DNA of 64,000 nt from Nitrososphaeria archaeon. Its GTDB lineage: Archaea > Thermoproteota > Nitrososphaeria > Nitrososphaerales > JAAOZN01. The position numbers were made by a program, and so were the translations under genes. The DNA lies in contig JARVJZ010000001.1 in NCBI GenBank assembly GCA_029775855.1, positions 1-64,000 on the forward strand, written 5' to 3'. The notes beneath the pieces are model-generated. The model did no database searches and had not been told where the DNA came from. It saw nothing but the letters and a program-made list of their open reading frames with translations. Numbering within the stretch: the stretch's first letter is position 1; each line of letters opens with the position of its first letter. Shown one piece after another: positions 55,501 to 64,000 of this stretch.

Positions 55501-57282
55501 CTACCCTATGCTCTGAATAGTAGAGTCAACTACTCTCTTTGCTTCTCGGAATGCCCAGCGTACTTTGTTAGCTCCTCTTGTTAATTGGTTTATGAGGAAT
55601 CTAAACTCATTGGTTTGGTTTTTGTAGCTGGGAAGTTGTGTGGCTGGGTAGATGTCTGGGTACGCTGGTATTGGGACTGCTGGGTCGTGATCAAAGCGTT
55701 CTTTATCTGTGTAATTTACGGGTATGAGTATCCTTGCAATCTTCATCAAAGTCTGATTGATAATTTCTTGCTCACGTTTGCCCTTAACCGACTGAGTTTT
55801 CTTGTATAGGTTTTCTAGGCTTGCTTTCAGATTTAGAGCATCATCTATCAGAGGCTTAAAGTCGAAGAGGTTTTCAGATGCTTCCTGATATTTCTTAAAT
55901 ATCTCAAGAGATGAGTTGACGAAGGCTCGGAAGTCGAATGGGTAAATGTCTGCGTTTATTACTCTTAGAACTGAAATGAGATAGAGCTTTGCATCCCTTA
56001 GCAGATTCTCTTTATCAGCAATACGCATGTCATCTTCTTCTGTATGCCACCAGACATTCCCACCACAGCCGCCTACAGCATACAACCCCTTCTCCTTTCT
56101 AACCGCCTCAGGTATAGTTGATGAAAGCATTAGGAAGGATGTTATCCCAATATGGTTAAAGGAGTAGTCGCCAGCACGCACAGGCCTAGTACAATAAGCC
56201 TCAAGACCAGTCACATCCTTAACAACTTTTCTCATGAAGTCTTCAACTTCACTCATGCACATAAGATCTTCATACGAAGTCGCACCTACACAGCCCGGTG
56301 AATCGCAGTTTACTTGAGCAATACAGTGTTCATCAAGTTCTAATGCAAAATGGTCTGCAAACCACGTTGAACCAGCATATCTGCCAGTAGAATGTCCGGG
56401 CCACCAAGCTACTTTAACGCTCCTCTTCAAAGCGTTTCTGTTGTTATGTAACACTCTAGCCAGTTCAAGGAGCACAGCGTTGCCTGTTGCGTTATCTCCT
56501 ATTCCCACGTGCCAGGAGTCTAGGTGCCCATGTAGTAGAAGAAACTCGGTAGGATTCTCTGGGCTCTTAACATCTGCCACTGGGATTAAACATTTCTTCC
56601 AACCTTCCTCTAAAACGGTCTTTATTCTCACTTTAACTCGGCTTCGGTTTAGAAGGTTCTTAAGGTATTCTCCATCCTCTTTGCATATATTTACACCAGG
56701 TACACTAGGCTTATCTTTTATGTTTTCTAACGTTGGTGTTCCCCATATAGTGGTCATAATTCCTTCATGTGTGCGTGGGCCTGGGTTTATGGTTATGATT
56801 CCTATGCAGCCAGCCTTCATTAGCGCAGCTGCCTTCTTCGGCATTATCGATAAGCCTTCGGTCAAAACTATCTTACCTGAAATGTCTGACTCTATTTTTC
56901 CAACTCCGGCATCAAACATATCTACAGCGCTCTTTGGCATAACACTCGGCACATACACCAATTCAGCGGTTATGTCTGCAGAAGGTGACATAGAAGGAAC
57001 TTTGGGGTTCATCACCCTATTATCATGCCTTAAGACCTTCTTCTCAGGCTCTAACACCTCTACAGTAGCAGATTTGGGTATGCTGAGGTATAAATCAGGT
57101 TCATAAACGTTGTATGGTATTCCGTATTCCTTTAACTTCTCAATTATATATTCCATAGCTGTTCTTTCATCTTGGCTTCCTGACTCTCTTACGAGCGTAG
57201 AGAATCTTGTGATAAGAGCCCACATGTTGTCGAGGCTAATTTCTCTCATCAGCTTATCTTCCAAGTAAGAAATATTTGCCAT
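55501..57282 (-). CDS. M28-like metallopeptidase family protein (divergent active site), paralogue of 44884-46638
   Basis: 'GHLDSWHVGIGDNATGNAVLLELARVL', 'WWPGHSTGRYAGSTWFADHF', 'VWWHTEEDDMRIAD'. Confidence 0.85.
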   Translation of the reverse strand: MANISYLEDKLMREISLDNMWALITRFSTLVRESGSQDERTAMEYIIEKLKEYGIPYNVYEPDLYLSIPKSATVEVLEPEKKVLRHDNRVMNPKVPSMSPSADITAELVYVPSVMPKSAVDMFDAGVGKIESDISGKIVLTEGLSIMPKKAAALMKAGCIGIITINPGPRTHEGIMTTIWGTPTLENIKDKPSVPGVNICKEDGEYLKNLLNRSRVKVRIKTVLEEGWKKCLIPVADVKSPENPTEFLLLHGHLDSWHVGIGDNATGNAVLLELARVLHNNRNALKRSVKVAWWPGHSTGRYAGSTWFADHFALELDEHCIAQVNCDSPGCVGATSYEDLMCMSEVEDFMRKVVKDVTGLEAYCTRPVRAGDYSFNHIGITSFLMLSSTIPEAVRKEKGLYAVGGCGGNVWWHTEEDDMRIADKENLLRDAKLYLISVLRVINADIYPFDFRAFVNSSLEIFKKYQEASENLFDFKPLIDDALNLKASLENLYKKTQSVKGKREQEIINQTLMKIARILIPVNYTDKERFDHDPAVPIPAYPDIYPATQLPSYKNQTNEFRFLINQLTRGANKVRWAFREAKRVVDSTIQSIG

Positions 57283-57327
57283 CTCTTACCCCTTTCGTCC
57301 TATCAATCTTTGTAATATAAGAGTTAT

Positions 57328-58044
57328 CTATAGTTCAACAGGGTGTGGAAGGCTGTATGCCTTTTTGCTGTGTGTTAACTGCATAGCGACCAAGGCTTCA
57401 GCCATCTTAACCGATACAGCCACGGGGTTAACTACAGGTACTCGTAGTTCCTTTTCGAGTTCTTTATCAAGTCTTAAGAAGGCTTCTGACATGCAACCTA
57501 AGATCAGAGCATCCGCATCGTCCTCTTCAACAGCTTCTCTGCCTATCTCAAGCAGCCTTTTCTTTGTTCGCTCAATATCTGAGGACAGTTCAAGGACACG
57601 CAATCCAACCTCCTTCATAGACGCGATCTTCTTAGAAACACCTAAACCATCGGCTATCTTCTCTAATGTTGGAAAGACATTTTTAAGCACAGTGAGTATA
57701 GAGAATTTGTGCCCTAAAGTCGCCGCGAAGAGTAGGCTTGTCTCACCCGGTCCTATAATTGGTATGGATGCAATTTCTCTTGCAGCTTCTATCCCAGGGT
57801 CTCCGAAGCAGCCAATTATAGCTGCATCATAGCCTTCACGTTCAGCCTTTGCAATAAGCCTAAGGGTGTTGGGGATAGATATGTATTCGTCGTAGAAGCA
57901 TTCTATCGATTCTGGTCCTTGCTCTACCGCTTCGACTACAACTATGTTTGGTGGTGTAGCGAAGCTGTTTAGTATGTTCATTCGTCTTGAGAGTTCTTGC
58001 TTATCTAACCCTATCCCTGGTACAGCATATAGAATCTTAGTCAT
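57328..58044 (-). CDS. Asp/Glu/hydantoin racemase family protein
   Basis: two-Cys racemase pattern 'AAIIGCFGDPGIEAAREIASIPIIGPGE' and 'DALILGCMSEAF'. Confidence 0.88.
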   Translation of the reverse strand: MTKILYAVPGIGLDKQELSRRMNILNSFATPPNIVVVEAVEQGPESIECFYDEYISIPNTLRLIAKAEREGYDAAIIGCFGDPGIEAAREIASIPIIGPGETSLLFAATLGHKFSILTVLKNVFPTLEKIADGLGVSKKIASMKEVGLRVLELSSDIERTKKRLLEIGREAVEEDDADALILGCMSEAFLRLDKELEKELRVPVVNPVAVSVKMAEALVAMQLTHSKKAYSLPHPVEL

Positions 58045-58175
58045 ATGTGTTGGTTGTCCTTCGCCTCTAATTAAGTCTTTGAAAAAGTGTTTTCAAAAGT
58101 TTACATATTGTTTTGTATATGTGCCGATTAGGATGTTTGAGCTCTTTCTGCTGGGAATGTTGAGGTGGCTCTTGG

Positions 58176-58634
58176 TTGTCTTCAGATGTTAGTGTTGTTG
58201 TTAGGCCGGCATCTTTAGATGATATTGATGTTTTACTGAGGATTGAGCGGGAGTGTTTTGAGCATCCTTATGATAGGTCTATCTTTGAGTCTATACTCTG
58301 TGCTAGTAGTTGCCAAGTTTTGCTTGCTGAGCTCTTCGGCTCAGCTGTAGGCTACATAGCCTTTAATAAGCAGGGAAGAGTTGGTACAATTCTTTCAGTC
58401 GCTGTATTAGAGCGTTTCAGGCGTAGAGGGGTTGGTAGATACCTTATGCGCCAAGCAATAAGCAGATTAAGGGAAGCTGGTGTGCGTCGAATAGTTCTTC
58501 AGGTTTCTGTTAAGAATGTTGCTGCTCGAAGGTTATATGAGTCTATGGGGTTTAGAGCGGAGATGCTTCTTAGAGGATACTATAGGGGTGAGGAGGATGC
58601 AATTCTTTATAGCCTACACCTCCCCATACACTGA
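58176..58634 (+). CDS. GNAT N-acetyltransferase, RimI-like
   Basis: 'ILSVAVLERFRRRGVGRYLMRQAI', 'LQVSVKNVAARRLYESMGFRAEMLLRGYY'; TTG start. Confidence 0.9.
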   Translation: MSSDVSVVVRPASLDDIDVLLRIERECFEHPYDRSIFESILCASSCQVLLAELFGSAVGYIAFNKQGRVGTILSVAVLERFRRRGVGRYLMRQAISRLREAGVRRIVLQVSVKNVAARRLYESMGFRAEMLLRGYYRGEEDAILYSLHLPIH

Positions 58635-58668
58635 CTGAAATATAATCTAATGGTAAGGTGTAAGCGAG

Positions 58669-59589
58669 TTGACGCGGATCTTCGAGTGTATACACCTCAC
58701 TAAGATCTATAAAGGAAGTGAAAAGAAAGCGTTAAACGGTGTATCATTCAGAATGCCATCAGAAGGCATACTAACTTTACTTGGTAGGAACGGTGCAGGT
58801 AAAACTACTCTCTTAAGGATAGCAACTACACAACTCTTACCTACTGAAGGAAGTGTGAGCGTCTTGGGGTTAGATGTAGTTAAAGAAGCTAAGAAGGTTC
58901 GTGAGCGCATCAGCGTTTTGCCTCAAGAAGGCAGACCATTCCCACCTCTAACACCTTGGGACCATGTTTACTACTTTCTATTAGCGCGTGGGCTTGATAG
59001 GACTGAAGCTAGAACTAGAGCTAAGACAGTTCTTAGCGAGCTTGAATTAGACGAGTATGCCTCAACACCAGCTGATAGGCTTTCTGGAGGTTTAAGGCAG
59101 AGGATTCTTCTAGCTATGGCTCTCTCAACATACGCTGAGTTGATATTCTTAGATGAGCCGACTCTAGGTTTAGATGCTGTAAATCAAAGGAAGATATGGT
59201 CTATAGTTAGAGATTACTGTAAGAAGTATGGCTCTATTGTGCTTACGACTCACTCTCTTAATGAAGCTGAAACACTTTCAGACTATATAGTTATTATAAA
59301 TAGGGGGCGTGTTGTAGCTCAAGGGTCTGTTGAAGAGTTAAAGGCGATGATGCCCTACCGTTTTAGAATTGATGTATCAAGCGGTTTCTCTAAAGAGGTT
59401 CTCTCCTCTTACGGTAAGGTTGTGGAAGTCGCTGGAAGAATGAGGGTGCTATTAGATGAAACTGGTGCTAAAGACCTTGCCTTAGAAGCTGTTAAGAAGC
59501 GCGTCTCAGTCTCCGTCTCTCCTACTACACTTGAAGATGTCTTCATAGATCTCGTTCAAGAAGAAGGTGTTCAAGATGAATCTACTTAA
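58669..59589 (+). CDS. ABC-2 type transporter ATP-binding protein
   Basis: 'GRNGAGKTTLLRIATTQLLPTEGSVSVLGLDV', 'LSGGLRQRILLAMALS', 'LDEPTLGLDAV'. Confidence 0.94.
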   Translation: MTRIFECIHLTKIYKGSEKKALNGVSFRMPSEGILTLLGRNGAGKTTLLRIATTQLLPTEGSVSVLGLDVVKEAKKVRERISVLPQEGRPFPPLTPWDHVYYFLLARGLDRTEARTRAKTVLSELELDEYASTPADRLSGGLRQRILLAMALSTYAELIFLDEPTLGLDAVNQRKIWSIVRDYCKKYGSIVLTTHSLNEAETLSDYIVIINRGRVVAQGSVEELKAMMPYRFRIDVSSGFSKEVLSSYGKVVEVAGRMRVLLDETGAKDLALEAVKKRVSVSVSPTTLEDVFIDLVQEEGVQDEST

Positions 59590-60313
59590 GACACTTAGGT
59601 CAATCTTCATACTCGCATATATGTTCAGCATACTGTGGATAGTAAGGAATCTGCTAAGTCTCATATACCTATTCTTCGCACCTTTCACAGTCCTCTTTCT
59701 ACTCTACGCCCTAGCCGGTTCTGAAGTACTCCCTTACGCTCTAGTAGGAGCATATATAATGACACTTGTGCAAGCCGGCGCAGCAATAATAGGAGACGCC
59801 GCTTGGCATAAGCTAGAGCTAAAATTTCAAGATATGATGGTTGCATCTCCTGTGTCTGAAACCGCATATCTGCTTGCTGAGGCTCTATCTGAACTTCTCT
59901 ACTCAGCACCAGCGTTAATCATACTCTTGCTCCTTATTCTGCAGTTTAAGTTAAGCGTATTTACCCTATTCACGCTCTTGGCTGTTGCGCTGCTGGTTTG
60001 GCTTTCTACATCGTCTTTGGGTTTCTTTATATCAACCTACATACCTAATATAAGAAACGGCTGGCAGATTTCTTTACTACTAGGGCTCTTCTTAGCTGTG
60101 CTCCCACCAGTCTTCTACCCTATTGAACGCGTTCCAGAGTATCTATTATGGGCAGCATACCTACCACCTACCACACACGCAGCCCTCCTATTAAGAGACT
60201 CAATCGGCTTAACATCACCACTACCTTTAAGCTACAGCTGGCTCATACTGATAGCATACACACTAACCTTCATGGCGTTAGCCACATATAGGGCTCAGTG
60301 GCGTGAAAAGTAG
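59567..60313 (+). CDS. ABC-2 type transporter permease
   Basis: six TM, 'HKLELKFQDMMVASPVSETAYLLAEALSELLYSAPALII'; overlaps the ATPase gene. Confidence 0.88.
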   Translation: MFKMNLLKTLRSIFILAYMFSILWIVRNLLSLIYLFFAPFTVLFLLYALAGSEVLPYALVGAYIMTLVQAGAAIIGDAAWHKLELKFQDMMVASPVSETAYLLAEALSELLYSAPALIILLLLILQFKLSVFTLFTLLAVALLVWLSTSSLGFFISTYIPNIRNGWQISLLLGLFLAVLPPVFYPIERVPEYLLWAAYLPPTTHAALLLRDSIGLTSPLPLSYSWLILIAYTLTFMALATYRAQWREK

Positions 60314-60315
60314 AT

Positions 60316-60849
60316 TTAGGCTTCTAGCGCTTTAACCAGAGCCTCCAAACCATCGCGCCATCTCTCGAAGCTAAGGTTTTCGAGAGAGAATTCTGCGTTC
60401 GGATGATAATATCGCTCTATGGTTAATGTTCTAATGTTTGGTGCAAAGTGCTTTAAGGTTGCAAGCATCATGCTCTGAAAGGGGTATAGGCTGCCAACAA
60501 ATAGTATAAAGTCGTATCCGCCCTTACCATCAAACCCCATCCAGTTTCCATCTTTTAGCCTATCAACCAAGCTTTCTACGTTAACAGCATACTTTGCATC
60601 TTCAAAGCGATGGAATGCTTTAAAGACACCGGCAGATATGGCTAATGTGGCGTTAGTCTTCTTAACTATCCTTTCTAAAATATGAAGTGTACCAGCTTTC
60701 GTATACTCTTCGTCTAAAATATTACCGCCAACAACTATTAGAAGCCTCTTAGCTCTTCGAATCATCCTACCACAGTTTTCAGGGGTTATGGTGTATGCTA
60801 ACTTAGGCCCTCTAACCTCAGCTTCATCCCAAGGTACAGCTTTGGACAA
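60316..60849 (-). CDS. cdhB: CO dehydrogenase/acetyl-CoA synthase epsilon subunit
   Basis: 'IRRAKRLLIVVGGNILDEEYTKAGTLHILERIVKKTNATLAISAGVFKAF'; directly downstream of cdhA. Confidence 0.88.
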   Translation of the reverse strand: MSKAVPWDEAEVRGPKLAYTITPENCGRMIRRAKRLLIVVGGNILDEEYTKAGTLHILERIVKKTNATLAISAGVFKAFHRFEDAKYAVNVESLVDRLKDGNWMGFDGKGGYDFILFVGSLYPFQSMMLATLKHFAPNIRTLTIERYYHPNAEFSLENLSFERWRDGLEALVKALEA

Positions 60850-60852
60850 CCT

Positions 60853-63186
60853 CTACCTACCACCCATAACCATTCTGCTAAGTAAGGTTGGGTCAGGTAT
60901 CTCGATAGGTTTCCAACCTCTTTGCTTGATTATTTGCAAGACCTCTTCCTTAATAGTTACCGGAAGATCGTTTTCATCCCTGACGAATAGGTGTAGGTCT
61001 TCAGGTAAGCAGCCGTATAATTGGCGGTGCAAGCTAACATAGTTAGATATCTTTATCATCCTTCCCTTAGGTGTGTCATTTGGCCTCATAACCATCTTTG
61101 AAGCCATCACCATAGCTTCCTCTGGGGTTTCAACGACGCATAATAGGTGTTCAGGCGAAGGTCCACCGTAAACCAACTGTCCATCTTTAGCGTTATACAC
61201 AAGCCATCTCCCGTAATCCTCGCTTCTACCCAAATACGCTCTCCTATGCTTAACTCCTTGTGGCCCTAATATCACAGGAATACCAAATCTGTTTGCGCCT
61301 GTGGCTATGGACATAGCCTTTTGATGCTGAGAGCCCCATGCGATAGCTACAGCCCCTATTCTATTCAATATGTAGTCAGCTATCTCCTCGAAGTTGCCTC
61401 GAAGGTTTCTCTTTGCAAATATACTCGCTATCTTCACTACAGCGCCTACAGCATGCGCATTAGAAACGCAAGGACCTAAGTTAACTATACAACCAGCGTC
61501 AAAGTCTCCAGGATACTTCTCATAGAGGGTTTGTCCATTTTCATCTTTATAGCGCGCTATATCTAGAGCAGCGCAACCAGATGTTACAACAATATATCTC
61601 CTCTTAGCAAATTCGTCAGCCATCATAGCGAGATGGTTATTCCCACCAGGATAGTTAGCGCAGCCCGCGAAGACAACTACCCCTGGGATCTCACCCATAA
61701 CTATAGGTCTACCAACATTCCTGATTTCAGTATCCTTTATTGGACCTCTACCAGCTCTAATCTTAAATCTCTCACGTTTAATCTTGTCTTCTGATGCCGC
61801 ATCTACTACTGTAAGCACTGGCACATCATTTGGGCAAGATGAGTCACATCTACCGCATCCTAGGCATTCATCGAAGACCTCTAAAAGTAGGGAGGGGTCG
61901 CCGCGTTTAGCAGTGTTAACAGCTAAACCTACATTTATCCCAATAGGGCAGTTCTTTGTGCAGCTTAGGCAGAGCGAGCAAAGTGAAGCCTTAGCCAACA
62001 CTTTGTCTTTATCATAACCCTTCTGATTGGCTCTAAGTGGCGCTATCAGTTGAGCAGCCTTAACCGCAACCCTTCCGACTTTAACAGGATCTTGGATAAC
62101 AACCGCCTTCGCATCTCCTGAGGCAAGCTTTTGGACTATTGTATCCTCATCCATGTTTGTAAGGTTTGGTAGACCGCCAACCAGCTGGTCAGATGTAGCT
62201 ATAACCCTAGAGCCGACTTTAACAGCTTCTTCTATCACATCAGCCCTCACACACTCTTGGTCAACTATAACAACATCAGCTATTCCCATTCGTATGAAGC
62301 GTAGCTGTCTAGAGATTGGACCGACTATCTTGGCGCCTTTTGAGAAGCGGGCTAGGTCTGAGGCTGTGCAGCAAACACCAGCGACTTCGATTTGACCATA
62401 GAGCCCAGTCTCATCAAGGTAGTTTATGACTTCACTTCCTGGTGCGACATTGTGTCCTATACATAGTATTACTGGTTTCTCACGCTCGACAACACCCATC
62501 CCCACTTCTATGAGTGGGGTTTCGGCGTCGCCTTTAGGGAAGCCTAAAGCTGAAATCTGCGCTATGTCTGCTACTTCTAAGGCTAGTATGTCCAGCATTC
62601 CAGCGTGCAACGCTTTGGATTCATAATCTAAGTAGTTCTGCTCTTGTCCTGTTGCGGTTGCGGAAAGTAGGTGAGTTATCTGCCCTTCAAGGTAGTTTAC
62701 AACATCTATTAAGTCTGAGAGCTTTTTTGGCTTTATACCGGTTATCAGCCTAGTTATAGGCGCCTCAATTTCAACTTCGCTTCCCAAGTCTATAGGCTGG
62801 TCTCCGCCATACTGTTTAATCAGAAAGTTCAGGAGATGGTGTGCGTGTGTGGTATGGGCAGAAGCTCCCATAACGCTCTGAAGGAGCGACCATTTACCTA
62901 TATGCCCAGCCATATCTATTCCGCAAGCACCCCTCTTTCCAGCAGTTAGGTCACATTTACCAAAAGTGCAGAATTCACAGAAATCGCTTAAAGGAGAGTA
63001 GAATGGTTGATAACGCTTAAGAAGCTTAAGATCCCATTCTCTCAGATCCATTATAGTTGGGTATGGTGTAGGACCCATAGGCTCAGCCCAATCTTCGCTT
63101 TCTACAAATCTTCCCACTGTAAGTTCTAAGCCTTTGATCTTTAGATGACTTGATGTTAACTCCTTGATGTTTATCTTTGTTACCAT
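60853..63186 (-). CDS. cdhA: CO dehydrogenase/acetyl-CoA synthase alpha subunit
   Basis: 'CEFCTFGKCDLTAGKRGACGIDMAGH', 'THAHHLLNFLI', ferredoxin-type 'CSLCLSCTKNCP' and 'CLGCGRCDSSCPNDVP'. Confidence 0.96.
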   Translation of the reverse strand: MVTKINIKELTSSHLKIKGLELTVGRFVESEDWAEPMGPTPYPTIMDLREWDLKLLKRYQPFYSPLSDFCEFCTFGKCDLTAGKRGACGIDMAGHIGKWSLLQSVMGASAHTTHAHHLLNFLIKQYGGDQPIDLGSEVEIEAPITRLITGIKPKKLSDLIDVVNYLEGQITHLLSATATGQEQNYLDYESKALHAGMLDILALEVADIAQISALGFPKGDAETPLIEVGMGVVEREKPVILCIGHNVAPGSEVINYLDETGLYGQIEVAGVCCTASDLARFSKGAKIVGPISRQLRFIRMGIADVVIVDQECVRADVIEEAVKVGSRVIATSDQLVGGLPNLTNMDEDTIVQKLASGDAKAVVIQDPVKVGRVAVKAAQLIAPLRANQKGYDKDKVLAKASLCSLCLSCTKNCPIGINVGLAVNTAKRGDPSLLLEVFDECLGCGRCDSSCPNDVPVLTVVDAASEDKIKRERFKIRAGRGPIKDTEIRNVGRPIVMGEIPGVVVFAGCANYPGGNNHLAMMADEFAKRRYIVVTSGCAALDIARYKDENGQTLYEKYPGDFDAGCIVNLGPCVSNAHAVGAVVKIASIFAKRNLRGNFEEIADYILNRIGAVAIAWGSQHQKAMSIATGANRFGIPVILGPQGVKHRRAYLGRSEDYGRWLVYNAKDGQLVYGGPSPEHLLCVVETPEEAMVMASKMVMRPNDTPKGRMIKISNYVSLHRQLYGCLPEDLHLFVRDENDLPVTIKEEVLQIIKQRGWKPIEIPDPTLLSRMVMGGR

Positions 63187-63300
63187 TCTTCTATTTTAGC
63201 TACTAAAATCCTATTTTTAAAGTTTAATCCGAAGATGTTAGTTTACTGGGGCAAGCAATTAGAAAGGTTAAAACCATAGCGTTTAGAAGATTTGGTGTAG

Positions 63301-63861
63301 ATGAGCTTCACAGAGGAAGAAGTAAGACGGGCAGCAGATATGAAGGCTTGGATAGAAGCGAGAATAGCTGAGCACGAAGCAGATATCGAAAGGCTCAAAC
63401 AGATGCTCTTAATAATTGATAGCATACTGAAACACAGCAGCTTTAAGTCAGCTGCTGAGATCATATCTAAACCGCCTACCCCTACAGAGGCAGAGCTCGA
63501 AAGCTTCACCGAGGTTCGCCCAATCAAAAGAGTGAAGGACGGGCTTCTGCTAGGCAACATCTACATCTCACCAAAAACTTTAGTTATAATACCAGCTTCG
63601 GATGTTAAAATAATGGTGGATACACCACCATTCAAGAGTTTCTTTGTTAACAGAATATTGGAGGGTATGAAGGCTAAGGATAACGAGGCTGTGAAGGAGG
63701 GGAAGATGCAGCCAAACCAAGTGCTATCATATACTATAGAGGATGATAAAGGTATGTTAACTAAAATAACAATTCAAAACTATGGAAATCAGACGAGGTT
63801 AAACGAGATAATAAGCACTATAACTTGGTCTTTTACACGGATGTTGGAAAAGACAAGGTAA
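63301..63861 (+). CDS. conserved hypothetical archaeal protein with N-terminal coiled coil
   Basis: '[39 protein letters not shown]'; upstream of guaA, same strand. Confidence 0.7.
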   Translation: MSFTEEEVRRAADMKAWIEARIAEHEADIERLKQMLLIIDSILKHSSFKSAAEIISKPPTPTEAELESFTEVRPIKRVKDGLLLGNIYISPKTLVIIPASDVKIMVDTPPFKSFFVNRILEGMKAKDNEAVKEGKMQPNQVLSYTIEDDKGMLTKITIQNYGNQTRLNEIISTITWSFTRMLEKTR

Positions 63862-63868
63862 ACGAAAT

Positions 63869-64000
63869 ATGGAAGATGTAGACAAAGTTCTCATCCTAGA
63901 CTTCGGTGCACAATACGCTCACCTCATAGCAAGGCGCATTAGGGAGTGTAGAGTCTACTCTGAGCTTATACCCTACAACACAAAGGCTGAAGATATAAGC
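63869..64000 (+). CDS. guaA: GMP synthase glutamine amidotransferase domain, truncated by window end
   Basis: translation [44 protein letters not shown]; typical GuaA N-terminus 'ILDFGAQY...LIARRIRE'. Confidence 0.88.
   Translation, partial: MEDVDKVLILDFGAQYAHLIARRIRECRVYSELIPYNTKAEDIS

Noticed and set aside
61784-62626. Plus-strand ORFs opposite cdhA
   Set aside because: Antisense shadows of cdhA; Ser/Thr/Pro-rich composition typical of reverse-frame reading

Overview
The window looks like an archaeal chromosome segment, most likely from the Thaumarchaeota/Aigarchaeota/Bathyarchaeia neighbourhood. The evidence is archaeal RfcL, EndA, UbiA-type lipid synthase, an ATP-dependent DNA ligase, archaeal CdhA/CdhB, TATA boxes about 28-30 bp upstream of start codons, and tRNA genes with archaeal-type introns. 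Coding density is high, and I see no CRISPR array, rRNA or transposase. Main blocks: PstS/ArsC (1-2.6 kb); RfcL/UbiA/EndA/MtnA (3-6.8 kb); a BtuCDF-like ABC transporter with an embedded methyltransferase and a dockerin-bearing binding protein (6.8-11.2 kb); tRNA-Arg followed by a thioredoxin-like/DUF169/ArsP-like permease/soluble MtrA cluster (11.3-14.4 kb); tRNA-Gln and a nucleotide-sugar cluster (16.9-21.2 kb); GatB/GatA/GatC/AspS (22-26.5 kb); GlgB; a frameshifted CPBP protease; intron-containing tRNA-Ser; DNA ligase; tandem SagB-like nitroreductases; H+-PPase; an AF1577-type radical SAM enzyme; a Liv transporter; a large peptide/amide utilisation island with a split Dpp transporter (43.8-58 kb); and CODH/ACS alpha and epsilon subunits (60.3-63.2 kb). 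The most interesting items are: (1) tRNA-Gln carrying two non-canonical micro-introns, one with a textbook bulge-helix-bulge, in the same window as an EndA homologue lacking the catalytic His; (2) the thioredoxin/DUF169/permease/anchorless-MtrA cluster, a possible corrinoid methyl-transfer and efflux system; (3) two M28-like peptidases in which the catalytic Glu-Glu pair is replaced by His-Ser; (4) a corrinoid/metal-type binding protein with a dockerin domain. All family assignments are by eye from motifs, with no database search.
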